A stretch of 64,000 nt of DNA from Taenia hydatigena (taxonomy: Eukaryota > Platyhelminthes > Cestoda > Cyclophyllidea > Taeniidae), in NCBI GenBank assembly GCA_036345935.2, contig JADWOT020000004.1, forward strand, positions 12,902,617 to 12,966,616, read 5' to 3'. How positions within the stretch are numbered: position 1 is the stretch's first letter; the number at the start of each line of letters is the position of its first letter. The translations under genes were made by a program, and so were the position numbers. This document shows, piece after piece, positions 36,143-47,094 of this stretch. Under the pieces are notes generated by a model that worked only from the letters and a program-made list of their open reading frames with translations, made no database searches and had not been told where the DNA came from.

Positions 36143-36900
36143 GTTGCCAAAGACGCCAACAGGCTGTCTCTCACAAAGCACTTCAGACGGATGTTCATGT
36201 GGAAGAAGAGCGGGTGGAGCAAGTGGAGCAGGTAGAGCAGGTGGAGGAGATGGAGAGCTCGACTGGCGCATCTGATGTGAAGCTGGTGAGATTCCAGAAG
36301 ATGCTGCAATTCTTCGCATCGCCTCCAAGTCATTCGATGCGGAGGCGGCAGCGGCGGTCGGCAGAAACGGAAGGAGATACCGGCGCCGCAGACACGACCT
36401 ACGGTGTTACCGACCTTCCGGATGAGTACGAATGGAGGGAAGAAGGAGGAGGTGGTGGTGGTGTGGATAGCGCAAAGGGCCATTGCGCTGAAAGGAGGAG
36501 GAGGAGGATGAGAAGACGGATGGAGACAAAGGGCCGTTCGAAGAGGGACGAGGACGGGCAGGAGGAGGAGGAGGAGGAGGAGGAGGAGGAGGTGCGGTTG
36601 GAGCGGGAGGAGCGGGTGGAGCGTGAGCGGGAGCAGGCGCAGGTGCGGGATGGGCAGCGCGAGGAGAACGAGCAGGAGGAGGACGGGAGAATGGAGAAGG
36701 AGGTGAAGAAGGGGAAGACGCACAATGTCATCATGGAGAGCGGTCACCACGTACACGGCAAAGCAAAGAAGACGCGCAGCGGCAGGTGGCGTCGGCTCTT
36801 CACCAACGCAATCGGTGGACTCGCGTGGCACCAACAACACAAGGGACCACCTCACCAACACCCACACCGACACCGGTTTACAGACTCCATGATGCATTGA
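36143..36900 (+). CDS. Unit 1 in A2: acidic/Arg-rich open frame
   Basis: After the acceptor-like cttgtcatgcag one frame stays open for about 250 codons to TGA at 36,898-36,900. Order of features: CQRRQQAVSHKALQTDVHVE; EQVEQ repeats; ASDVKLVRFQKMLQFFASPP; Arg-rich RRRQRR; GVTDLPDEYEWRE; Gly run; RRRRRMRRR; a poly-Glu run of ten encoded by (GAG/GGA)n; KEVKKGKTHNVIMESGHHV; and a His-rich tail. The A3 copy (45,233-45,990) translates identically from residue MEEERVEQ onward, while A1 is frameshifted. It is likely disordered, highly charged and perhaps nuclear if expressed, which is inference. A purine-rich repeat origin could also produce such a frame, so coding status is uncertain. The family is not recognised. 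Confidence 0.4.
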
Positions 36901-37228
36901 TGATGGAGCAAAGTGTGCTTCTTGCCTACCACCAATTCACACCAAGTCAAGTTGGTGAGAGCATTGTCCTTCCTGTTAATGCAGCAGCATCTGCACTATG
37001 AGCAGCAGCAGCAGCAGCAGCAGGAGGAGGAGGAGAAGGGCGTTGTTGTTGTTGTCGTTGTTGTTAGGGACACTGTAGTTGTCACGGTTGGCTCAGCAGC
37101 AGCAGCAGTAGCAGCAGCAGCAGGAGGAGGAGGTAGATGACGATGATGACCTCTACCCATGCCAAGAGCGAAGGACTTCCGTTCGTCCGTCCGTCTCTCT
37201 TACCTTCCTATTTTTTTTCTCTCCTTTT

Positions 37229-37825
37229 TCATTTAGTGTTCGGTTGAGATGTCCCGGTGCCAACAATGTCTCGCCCATGTCCACCGTCAGAGTCGACAAT
37301 TGTGCCCCTGCTGCCATCGCCGATGCCGTTGTTCACCGCCATGCGTGATGTCTCCTCGTTCTTCACTTCTTTCTCCGTTCCGATGCCTCCTCTCTCTCTC
37401 TCTCCCTCCCTCCCTCCCTCCCTGCCTCCCTTCCCCCTCCCTGTTTCCCTCCCTCCCTCCCCGCCTTCCTTCCCTCCTTCCTCCCTTCCTCTTCTTCCTC
37501 GAGTAGCTGCTTGTCTTCCACCGTCGCCCTTCCTTCTTTCGTATTCACATCTCACCCCTCCGCTTCCTCTCATTCGCATTCATCCGGACCTTCGGTCGTG
37601 CCGTGGACGTCTGCTGCTGATGCGTCGGCTCCTTCCATTTCGCCACCGTCAGCGACGACTTGCAGTATCCGTTGCAATCCACCAAACTTCACATCAGATG
37701 CGACTGCCTGCCAGTTCTCCCTCCGCCCACACTGCCTACCCTGCCCATTCTGTCCCACTTCCCTTGCTTCCACATGAACATTCGTCTGAGGTGCTTTGTG
37801 TCAGACAGCTTCTTGGCTTCTTTGG
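37229..37825 (-). pseudogene. Unit 2 in A2: decayed paralogue
   Basis: This is the minus-strand equivalent of unit 2 in A1. It keeps VAKEAKKLSDTKHLRRMFMW, ASDVKFGGLQRILQ and EKEVKNEETSRMAVNN, but in frames separated by stops and the GGGA tract. It also lacks the cag acceptor present before unit 1. It lies convergent to unit 1, so A2 is itself an imperfect small palindrome. Confidence 0.45.
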
Positions 37826-39347
37826 CAACCCACATGCCACCTTTCTTATTTTTGTTCTTCTTCTTCTTCTTTGTTTGTTCAAATACATCTCTTTTGTTCA
37901 TTAGACGAACGCCTTATCTCACTTATCACTTAGTAGGCGGCAGAATGGCGGTGATGCCACAGAATCCACCTCACATTTCGTTTCCAGGCAACTCTCTCCC
38001 TCCACATCAAGTGCTCATCTTTTAAGTCATTCTTGATGAATGACGAGGAAGGAGCGATGGTTGATGGGATGAAAAGAAGCCGACTGGGATCTGTTTGTGC
38101 CGACTTGACTTCGATGCATCCAAGCAAATGATGAAGGAGGACGAGCAATTAGGTGATGGCACAGCAGCTGACTTCTCTTAACAGGGTCACAAGTGGCGCA
38201 ACTCCTTGCCTCCGCAACTAATTCACTGACTACTTCTTAGCAACCCACCAACCAATATCACTTTCGATGGAAATTTCGACTGACATGATCCCTTCAAATT
38301 AATCAAGTGGCCGAACTCTTCTGCAACAACTGCCTCATTCTCCGTCACCTCACTCAGTGAGGGTTCGCTGCCCTAGTGGTTGCCAATCTATCGGCGTTCG
38401 CGTCGTCCTCTCGTCAAGCTTTAGTCCCACGCCGCTGACTGTGCTGCTAATTTAAGCTCACTCTCCACCGGCCACTTCGAAGCATTCAATGCCACATCCC
38501 GACTCTCTCTTATGGTCGTTGAGTTGTGTGACACCATCTCCTTCACATTATAATAAGACATTCACTTCATCAGTTGTGTATTTATGATAGAAGAGATAAA
38601 AGACTTTGATCCACTTGCTCTTTAAGTTGGCACGGGAACACACACACACACACACACACCGAGAGTGTGTCAATTCATGAACAATGACGCCTGGGTGGTG
38701 GGAGGAAGAGGAGTAGGAATAATAGAAGAGGCAGGCCACGTGAATTCAGAAGTGAACGCAAAGCATCAAAATGCAACCGAACAGTTGCTCAAGTAATAAA
38801 TAAGTACCTCATTATTTGATTGAACTAACCATAGCTGGGTTGCTCAAATGCTACGATGACGACGACGGCGTCGACGGTGTGGCAACCAGGCAGAACGTAG
38901 GCACCCAGTGCAGTTGCCAAGTGACAGAATCGCTTTTTGCACCCAATGCTACTAATATGTGCGTCAGCAAATGTCAAGTGTCGCCTCCCTCCTTACCGCC
39001 TCACTAACAATGTGGGATATGTACCACCACAACCACCACCACCATCACCACCACCTCCTCCTCCTTATGTGGCTGCCACCGCTGCAGCCGCCGCCACTAG
39101 AACGCAAGCCAGACCCTGGCTTTAATACCACTACTGCTACTACTACTACTACTCAGCAAAGAGAAATGGTGGGCCATCGAGTTGGTAAAGCTCCACCTAC
39201 CGAGCGCCGTTTCAGTAGTATTGACATCCTACCTCAAGATTCAAACGTCGAAATTGGCAGGATGACGCGTGGAATGATGCGCTTTTCACTGTATGTGCCC
39301 TCCTCCACCTCCTATCCTCTTCTCTTCCTCCTTCCTCCCCTTCACAG

Positions 39348-39551
39348 ACAGCCGAACACTCTACACAAGGCAGAGCTGAATTCAACACTTCCCCTCTCAA
39401 TCAACTTCTACACCATTTGTTTGCGCATACCCCACCATTTACCCATAGTCATGAGGCCACGCCACAAAGTAATCCAGCAAGTTCCACTCCAGTCGCTGTG
39501 AACCCTGCTGCCAGAGGTAACACCTACGCAAAACACGCTTCATCTGCTTAG
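39348..39551 (+). CDS. Possible Ser/Thr/Pro-rich exon
   Basis: A strong acceptor (cttcctccccttcacag) is followed by a 67-codon frame to TAG. It begins TAEHSTQGRAEFNTSPLNQL, continues LHHLFAHTPPFTHSHEATPQ and ends in an Ser/Pro/Ala-rich stretch; gtaaca after CCAGAG is a possible donor. About 57 bp upstream is a donor-like gtatgt (39,291), preceded by a plausible frame containing KAPPTERRFSSIDILPQDSN. The phases of the two do not match if that donor is used, so the joining is unresolved. No domain is recognised. Confidence 0.3.
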   Translation, partial: TAEHSTQGRAEFNTSPLNQLLHHLFAHTPPFTHSHEATPQSNPASSTPVAVNPAARGNTYAKHASSA

Positions 39552-40258
39552 CAGCAATCCTCATCACCACACCCAACAGTAGTGCCCGTTTCGCCTAAAC
39601 AATGACGCTAACTGCATTCACTTCTTCTAATCAACCGATCTCTCCTCCTCCTCCTCCTCCTCCTCCTTTTCAAATACCACACAACACAACTTTCCCTCAC
39701 CACCTTTATTGCTTCAAATACATACGATATTCTGGATAGCCATGACTTGGTGATATGAAACACATGCCACGCGTGTATGTGCAACGTAACAAGAAGAGTG
39801 GTCACGGTGCAACGCGTTACGAACGCATCTTCAGCAGGTCCAATCAACCTGTGAAACTGCAAACGCATTGGTTAACACCATATTCCTCGAGGAGAACAAA
39901 TCAATTAACCCATCCTGTGCATCCAAGTACCACAATAACATCATAGATAGACACACCAGATAACCAGCATCTATGCTCCTACCTTACCTTTCACTTTGGG
40001 AGCTCTTCCGCTTCTACTGCAATGGCGCCAAATCGGTGGTCCTTCTCAACCATTCATCCATACTTCCATTCATCCACTGCGGACATGCCACAAACTAACG
40101 TACTCCACTCTTAACACTGCCCTCAGTCGCGAATGGCAAGGCATCCATTCCCCAAAAATCGTTGGCCCGTAATCATTGGTAAAACGACCCATGTGAGTGG
40201 GAAGAGAAGCAAAACAACACAACACTCAGCCGAATGCACAAGCCAGTCATTCATTTAC

Positions 40259-41102
40259 GAACTATAAAAAGTCATTAGAAACCATCAAATTCGCCACAAA
40301 GTCAGCTAAGTTATTCGAAAAAGCTTTTTGATACACCTCGAAACGTCAAAAAATGTAAAAAATGCATGTCTAAAGGCAATTGAAATTTTCCATAAAGGCG
40401 ACACATTAAAATTTAAATGCTGTTATGTGGATTACATTTACTTTGCGCTGTTGCACCTCTTGATTGGCATCTATGCTTTGATCGACTGTTACGATTCATT
40501 GCCATATGTCTCACTCATGCAAAATTCATAAATTCTTTTATCTGTGTGTTTCTACTTTAAATTTTGTGTTTGTTACAAAACTGCTCTAGTTTGTGTTATT
40601 TGTTGCATCACTAAAGGCACACAAAAATCAAAAGTTTGATTGTTTTACCAAACGAACTTTGACCTTAACCGACCTTAGTGGCATAGATATTCGAACTATA
40701 AAAAGGCATTGGACACCATCAAACTCACCACAAAATCAGCTGAGTTATTCGAAAAAGCTTTTTGATACACCTCGAAACGTCAACAATGCTACAAAATACA
40801 TGTCTAAAGACAATTAAAATTTTCCATGAAGACAACACATTAAAATTAGGTGTTGTTATTTGAACTACTTTTGCTTTGCGCTGTTGCACCTTATACTGTA
40901 GTATCTATGCTTTGGTCGTCTGCTAAGACTCATTGCCATATCTCTCACTCGTGCGCAATTCGTAAACTCTTTCATTTGTGTATTTCTACTTTAAATTTTG
41001 TGTTTGTTACAAAACTGCTCTAGTTTGTGTTAGTTGTTGCATCGTATAAAACACATATATATTAAAAGCCTGATTGTTTTACCGAACGAACTTTGACCTG
41101 AT
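40259..41102 (+). repeat. 434-bp tandem repeat, two copies
   Basis: The word gaactataaaaag begins copies at 40,259 and 40,693. Both contain attcgaaaaagctttttgat, tttgcgctgttgcacc, ttgtgtttgttacaaaactg and cgaactttgacc in the same order, with scattered changes. Each copy carries a TATAAAAA word near its start, but I see no gene after it. A third, partial, inverted copy lies at 62,917-63,057. LTRs were considered and rejected, because the copies are directly adjacent and no internal retroelement region exists. Confidence 0.9.
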
Positions 41103-42549
41103 TGGTCATGTTTGTACGTGGCTCGCGTAAGAGCTGCCTGTTTCGGCCACCGTTGTTTCGGATTAGTGAGCCTTTGTTCGCCGTCAGAAGTTGGAAATCT
41201 TGTAAGCATTTGGTGCATTTTGGTTAGTTTTGCTGTTAATAGGCATTTTAAATGTCGACTTTCTTCTGTTACAAAGGTACTTGCTGGAGTAAACGCAAAG
41301 GCCTCTTAATGTGACTGTTGAGACGTTTACTAAGGTGCAGTTTTGCTACACGGCACTATAAGTGGTAAATTATGACCGTTTTAGCAGTGTGTGAGGTTGC
41401 GCTTTTTGTATTAATGACGTTGGAGTTTGGTTGGTGGGGCGCAATTTGGTTGAGAGGAGTTATAATCTTACCGAGTGCTTGGCAATTACTTGCTTGGTGC
41501 TTTTGTGCGATCAAGCACCCATTACATGCATACTTGTGTGCATACATTTTTTCTTTTCTTATCACTCTATATGTTAGGCCAATCGTTCCAAAAATAGCTG
41601 CAGTCGCTGTGAAGACTTTTTGTTTTCCATTTGCATTGCCTAATCGCGTTGATTTATCACTACACAATCCTTCTTGCGAATAAGTAGGATCGTTTTCGCT
41701 GTTTCCAAGTGGTTAGTTATTTTTCAAGAATGGGTTTTGATGAATGCGGTGGAATTTGATGAAGAGACTTGTGAGGAGTTTTAACGTTGTTCATTATTTC
41801 CTTGCTAGTATTCATCTTGTTTATAAATCTTATCTTCCACTTTCCTTTTCCGCTTTCATGGTAGAATAGACGTTGAGGAAGAGGAAGAAGAAGTAGAAGG
41901 AGATGGAGATGAAGCTGTAGCAATGAGCGTGAATCTCGCCTTCGCTATGACTTCGCGCATTCCCTAGGTAAGATTGGATTGAGTTGTTGGTGCCTTTTGT
42001 GGGTGCAGTAACAGAATCGATGCGCGTTGCTCTTATGTTGGGTGGAAAGGTGCTTTTCCTGTTTACCTGTGTGGTGAAAGGTGGGCTATTGTCATGACTG
42101 TGATATGCGTGCTGTTGGAGCAGCAGCGCATAGAGATGGCGGAGGACTGGGGGCGTGACGAAGGTAATTAGTTGTGTTGATGTGATCCTTCCTGCGAAAG
42201 GTGTTGTGTAGAGGGCCTAGGTGATGGTTTGATCGTAGGTTTTTTCAGCTTTGATGGAACGAGTTGGTGTCTGAGTGAGTAAGTGAGTAAATGGGTGGGT
42301 GGGTGAGTGAGGTAGACGCAGCAGTAGGAGTGGGGCTAGTGGAAAGCTTTGGCATCACTACGCAGACTGTACTTTGTAGCAGTCGTAAGTATTTGCTTGC
42401 AGCTGTGGTGCACTGCTTGGGTGGATTGGCGGTGGTCGCTTGTGTTGGCATGAAGGTAGGGTGCGGCTCTGCTGGTCTGTGCTTTGCGCTAGGCGAGGGG
42501 GTGGGGTGGGGAAGCATCTCCGTCTTACAACTCTTTTTCAATGTTGCAG

Positions 42550-42867
42550 GTGCAATGGTTCGGAATGCTTGGAAGGCGAAGGAAGGATTGTGATACTGCA
42601 CGGTACAGACGGTTGGTGGACGCAGCTACATCGATTGAGACGGCGACTCAATCGTTCTATTCTCTGCCTCCTCCACAGAGCTTTGTTTCTGCCTGTGTTG
42701 GTGCGTATGCCTGGACATCATTGACGGGGACATTCATTCATTCATTCATCCAACGATGGCTATCGCAACAACAGCAGTTTCATCAGTCGTTTTGGGCTGC
42801 CCGACTGGGTATGTGGCCAATGTTGAATTTTTGTATCAGAAACGACTTGGGTTTGCGGTTGAACTAA
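42550..42867 (+). CDS. Pro/Ala exon family, diverged copy
   Basis: After the acceptor ttttcaatgttgcag a frame stays open for 105 codons to TAA. It includes VQWFGMLGRRRKDCDTARYR, then ATQSFYSLPPPQSFVSACVG, then AYAWTSLTG and a Gln-rich tail. It shares QxFYxxPPPQSxxSA and AWTS with the exons at 8,744 and 43,352, in the same frame relative to the acceptor. The upstream intron-like sequence (cttacaactctttttcaatg) also resembles that before the other two. The C-terminal part after the ATTC tract differs completely. It sits just before A3, so A3 has two family members side by side. Confidence 0.4.
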   Translation: MQWFGMLGRRRKDCDTARYRRLVDAATSIETATQSFYSLPPPQSFVSACVGAYAWTSLTGTFIHSFIQRWLSQQQQFHQSFWAARLGMWPMLNFCIRNDLGLRLN

Positions 42868-43351
42868 CCAGTAAGAAGGTTTAGACGCATTGAAAGGTGT
42901 GGATTTTATTCTTGCCAGCTGTAATCACGGAGAGAAGAACGCTGGTTCCTCGCTAATGCGAAAGCCTAACTTGGCGTTAGAAAAGGGCGGATGGGTGAGC
43001 ACTTTTGGTAGATTGTGGCCTTCACTTCAAAAAGTCGTTCAATGAGGAAGTGTGGCGATTAGGTGTTGTTTGGAGCGATGGAATCAGTCCTTCTACTCAC
43101 GTGGTGCATTTTTTGCCACTGTATAGCACGATAGGCGGTAAATGGTGACTGTTTTGTTAGTTTGTGGGGTTGTTTGTGCCTTGAACGACGTTTGGAGTAT
43201 GCTTAATTGGGTAGGGAGTTGCGGTATACTGCTTGGGTAGACTGGCGGTGGTCCCTCGTGTTAGTGTTGATTTGTGCTTTGCTGTGAGGAGGAGGGGGAG
43301 GAGAAGAAAGAGGAGGCATTTCCATCTGACAACTCGTTGTCAATATTCTAG

Positions 43352-43543
43352 GTACCTGAAGGACGGGGATTTGGAGAGTCGTCGACGGCGCTAGTTCAAC
43401 CTTTCTATGCTTCGCCTCCTCCACAGAGCCCCGCTTCTGCCACTGCAGCTGCTGCTGCTGCTACTGCCACGTATACGTGGACATCACCGACCGACGATGC
43501 GATGGGATGTGGGTGGCTTAACAGCAAGTGCTATGCGCAATAA
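43352..43543 (+). CDS. Pro/Ala-rich terminal exon candidate, family copy 2
   Basis: This is the A3 equivalent of 8,744-8,929. It has the same acceptor (caatattctag), the same length plus six bases and the same stop. It begins VPEGRGFGESSTALVQPFYA and ends LNSKCYAQ. Changes against A1 include L to S, V to A, T to A, A to T, I to M and two added alanines from a (GCT)n expansion, all leaving the frame intact. No function is assigned. Confidence 0.45.
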   Translation, partial: VPEGRGFGESSTALVQPFYASPPPQSPASATAAAAAATATYTWTSPTDDAMGCGWLNSKCYAQ

Positions 43544-44269
43544 CATCGGCCTGAGTGTTGAACTTGCTCTTAAATAACAATCTCCCTTTTGAGTCCTTAG
43601 CTGAATTTTAGTTAAAGATTGTTGGGACTTCTCTGAGCGGTTTTGAAAGGTTGTGGTAGACTATTATTTTGTGGTTGCACAGTCAGCGGCGTGGGACCAA
43701 ACCTTGACGAGAGGACGACGCGAACGCCGATAGCTTGGCAACCACTAGGGCAGCAAACCCTCACTGAGTGAGGTGACGGAGAATGAGGCAGTTCTTGCAG
43801 AAGAGTTCGGCCACTTGATTAATTTGAAGGGATCATGTCAGTCGAAATTTCCATCGAAAGTGATATTGGTTGGTGGGTTGTTGAGAAGTAGTCAGTGAAT
43901 TAGTTGAGGAGGCAAGGAGTTGCGCCACTTGTGACCCTGTTAAGAAAAGTCAGCTGCTGTGCCATCACCTAATTGCTCGTCCTCCTTCATCATTTGCTTG
44001 GATGCATCGAAGTCAAGTCGGCACAAACAGATCCCAGTCGGCTTCTTTTCATCCCATCAACCATGGCTCCTTCCTCGTCATTCATCAAGAATGACTTAAA
44101 AGATGAGCACTTGATGTGGAGGGAGAGAGTTGCCTGGAAACGAAATGTGAGGTGGATTCTGTGGCATCACCGCCATCCTGCCGCCTACTAAGTGATAAGT
44201 GAGATAAGGCGTTCGTCTAATGAACAAAAGAGATGTATTTGAACAAAAAAGAAGAAGAATAAAAATAAG

Positions 44270-44898
44270 AAAGGTGACATGTGGGTTGCCAAAGAAGCCA
44301 AGAAGCTGTCTGACACAAAGCACCTCAGACGAATGTTCATGTGGAAGCAAGGGAAGTGGGACAGAATGGGCAGGGTAGGCAGTGTGGGCGGAGGGAGAAC
44401 TGGCAGGCAGTCGCATCTGATGTGAAGTTTGGTGGATTGCAACGGATACTGCAAGTCGTCGCTGACGGTGGCGAAATGGAAGGAGCCGACGCATCAGCAG
44501 CAGACGTCCACGGCACGACCGAAGGTCCGGATGAATGCGAATGAGAGGAAGCGGAGGGGTGAGATGTGAATACGAAAGAAGGAAGGGCGACGGTGGAAGA
44601 CAAGCAGCTACTCGAGGAAGAAGAGGAAGGGAGAAAGGAAGGAAGGAGTGAAGGAAGGAAGGCGGGGAGGGGGGGGGAACAGGGAGAGGGAAGGGAGGCA
44701 GGGAGTGAGGGAGGGAGGGAGAGAGAGAGAGAGAGAGGAGGCATCGGATCGAAGAAAGAAGTGAAGAACGAGGAGACATCACGCATGGCGGTGAACAACG
44801 GCATCGGCGATGGCAGCAGGGGCACAATTGTCGACTCTGACGGTGGACATGGGCGAGACATTGTTGGCACCGGGACATCTCAACCGAACACTAAATGA
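44270..44898 (+). pseudogene. Unit 2 in A3: decayed paralogue
   Basis: This is like unit 2 in A1 and A2. The ASDVKFGGLQRILQ part and the KKEVKNEETSRMAVNN part are in one frame here but are separated by stops after DECE and shortly beyond it. The splice acceptor is missing. It ends ...TSQPNTK before TGA, the same as in the other copies. Confidence 0.45.
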
Positions 44899-45232
44899 AA
44901 AAGGAGAGAAAAAAAATAGGAAGGTAAGAGAGACGGACGGACGAACGGAAGTCCTTCGCTCTTGGCATGGGTAGAGGTCATCATCGTCATCTACCTCCTC
45001 CTCCTGCTGCTGCTGCTACTGCTGCTGCTGCTGAGCCAACCGTGACAACTACAGTGTCCCTAACAACCACAACAACGACAACAACAACAACGCCCTTCTC
45101 CTCCTCCTCCTGCTGCTGCTGCTGCTGCTGCTCATAGTGCAGATGCTGCTGCATTAACAGGAAGGACAATGCTCTCACCAACTTGACTTGGTGTGAATTG
45201 GTGGTAGGCAAGAAGCACACTTTGCTCCATCA

Positions 45233-45990
45233 TCAATGCATCATGGAGTCTGTAAACCGGTGTCGGTGTGGGTGTTGGTGAGGTGGTCCCTTGTGTTGTT
45301 GGTGCCACGCGAGTCCACCGATTGCGTTGGTGAAGAGCCGACGCCACCTGCCGCTGCGCGTCTTCTTTGCTTTGCCGTGTACGTGGTGACCGCTCTCCAT
45401 GATGACATTGTGCGTCTTCCCCTTCTTCACCTCCTTCTCCATTCTCCCGTCCTCCTCCTGCTCGTTCTCCTCGCGCTGCCCATCCCGCACCTGCGCCTGC
45501 TCCCGCTCACGCTCCACCCGCTCCTCCCGCTCCAACCGCACCTCCTCCTCCTCCTCCTCCTCCTCCTCCTCCTGCCCGTCCTCGTCCCTCTTCGAACGGC
45601 CCTTTGTCTCCATCCGTCTTCTCATCCTCCTCCTCCTCCTTTCAGCGCAATGGCCCTTTGCGCTATCCACACCACCACCACCTCCTCCTTCTTCCCTCCA
45701 TTCGTACTCATCCGGAAGGTCGGTAACACCGTAGGTCGTGTCTGCGGCGCCGGTATCTCCTTCCGTTTCTGCCGACCGCCGCTGCCGCCTCCGCATCGAA
45801 TGACTTGGAGGCGATGCGAAGAATTGCAGCATCTTCTGGAATCTCACCAGCTTCACATCAGATGCGCCAGTCGAGCTCTCCATCTCCTCCACCTGCTCTA
45901 CCTGCTCCACTTGCTCCACCCGCTCTTCTTCCACATGAACATCCGTCTGAAGTGCTTTGTGAGAGACAGCCTGTTGGCGTCTTTGGCAAC
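45233..45990 (-). CDS. Unit 1 in A3: acidic/Arg-rich open frame
   Basis: This is the minus-strand copy of the frame at 36,143-36,900. Its translation matches A2 from MEEERVEQ to the end, including ten consecutive glutamates encoded by a trinucleotide tract that would be expected to vary in length. The identity shows either a very recent duplication or homogenisation of the A2/A3 pair. Domain order and uncertainty are as for A2. Confidence 0.4.
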
Positions 45991-46702
45991 CTGCATGACA
46001 AGTACGTTAGTAGAGGTGTGTGTAAAGGCGAGCACCTACCTCTCCTCGTCGACACTGCTTGCGCCATGTCCACGAGGGTCCACGCGAGAAAGAAAAATCG
46101 CAAACGGAAAAAACCAAAGTGACCGAAAAACCAAAGCGAAATGTACACCAAGATAAAGAGCGTTTCTGCATACAACCGATCTGCAAACATTATCGTGGCG
46201 GTATGTTTGAGTGTGTGACACGATCAATGGATTCAATCGATAACCTCACCATTTGAAAGTCAGCAGCGCTTTGTGTCTGGTGACTACACTGCCTTCACGC
46301 TGGATTGTGGTGCATGGTGGAAGCTAATGATGAAAATTATTACTGGCACGACTGGAACGATGGGCTGCTTTGTGGTGTAGGTGAGGTGTAGGTGCGTTGA
46401 ATGTGCTTGTGGAAGTGATAGCAACCACCCACAGCGATGAGGCTGTACTGTCGCTTCACAATGCCAGTGAGCTAGAAATGCGGTTGGGATGCAAGTGGAA
46501 TAAAAGTGTTACTCAAATGACTTTAGTAGTGGGTTTCTGTTGCTGCGTGTGACGGGAAGACGGGTGTGAGTGTTGAAGGCATTTATGCAGCACATCCAGT
46601 ATGTGCATTTTCGATGGTGGTGGTAAGGAAAGAACCAACACATGTCACACCGGTGGGACAGCAGGCTTGCTTTTCGAAGAAGAGAAGGAAAGAGAAAGGA
46701 GG

Positions 46703-46802
46703 GACGGAAGGAAGGAAGGAAGGAAGGAAGGAAGGAAGGAAAGAAGGAAGGAAGGAAGGAAGGAAGGAAGGAAGGAAGGAAGGAAGGAAGGAAGGAAGGA
46801 AG
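46703..46802. repeat. (GGAA)n tract (A3)
   Basis: A clean GGAA repeat of about 100 bp with one GAAA interruption near 46,741. It is in the same position in the block as the tracts in A1 and A2. Confidence 0.95.
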
Positions 46803-47094
46803 AAGTGGTTAGATGTGTCACACATGCGAGACGGTGGTTGGTAGTCGTAAGATAGAATGATAAAGTGGTGAAAATAGTTCTCGTTGAACTTAAGATGGTC
46901 CATTTGAAGGAGTAGCTTCTACTTTGAGTCATTGCCTTATTGGTAGGGCTGTCCTTTTAATGAGCCTCCATATCTGCCATAAGGTGTTGCACCCAGTCGC
47001 CACGATCGTGCCAATGCGTGAGGCCTCTCATTGTCAGCACTGTGGACCCCTTCATGAGGGACATTATTATTCGCCCTGTGGGGAGTAACATACT

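Larger units (their letters stand above)
35249..38444 (-). repeat. Block A, copy 2 (A2), inverted and truncated
   Basis: This is the inverted partner of A1 9,060-12,313 and of A3 43,683-46,884. Against A3, mirror sums stay between 82,121 and 82,133 over the whole length, so there are only small indels. It ends at gctgactgtgc, so it lacks the first 0.8 kb of A1/A3, including the Pro/Ala-rich exon. At the other side it stops at caccactttatc and lacks the last 0.2 kb. Confidence 0.9.
38445..42863. other. Spacer of the A2/A3 palindrome (left portion)
   Basis: This is sequence between the truncated A2 edge and the start of A3. It has a (CA)n tract at 38,640-38,660, CCA/CCT and ACT trinucleotide tracts at 39,020-39,155, a (CTC)n tract at 39,642-39,668, the 434-bp tandem repeat (40,259-41,102), an ATTC tract at 42,731-42,749 and two exon candidates, listed separately. 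The stretch 41,103-42,240 shows no supportable gene. A 103-codon hydrophobic frame at 41,372-41,683 has no splice sites. Confidence 0.6.
42864..47094 (+). repeat. Block A, copy 3 (A3)
   Basis: This is a direct copy of A1 (offset about 34.6 kb) and inverted partner of A2. Start and end words match A1. It has no poly-G run near 43,204, two extra alanine codons in the exon at 43,352, and an open unit 1, as in A2. A2 and A3 share sequence states against A1 (for example tcagacgaatgtt where A1 has extra bases), so they are probably the most recently related pair or were homogenised. Confidence 0.9.

Noticed and set aside
38959..39501. 180-codon His/Leu/Pro-rich frame
   Set aside because: It is largely produced by CCA/CCT/ACT tracts and crosses a plausible short intron. 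Only the downstream segment after the acceptor was kept, at low confidence.
40259..41102. LTRs of a retrotransposon
   Set aside because: The copies are directly adjacent with no internal region, and no gag, reverse transcriptase or integrase motif occurs in the window.
41372..41683. Hydrophobic 103-codon frame resembling a multi-pass membrane protein
   Set aside because: No splice sites, no relatives in the window, and the opposite strand is equally open over the same span.
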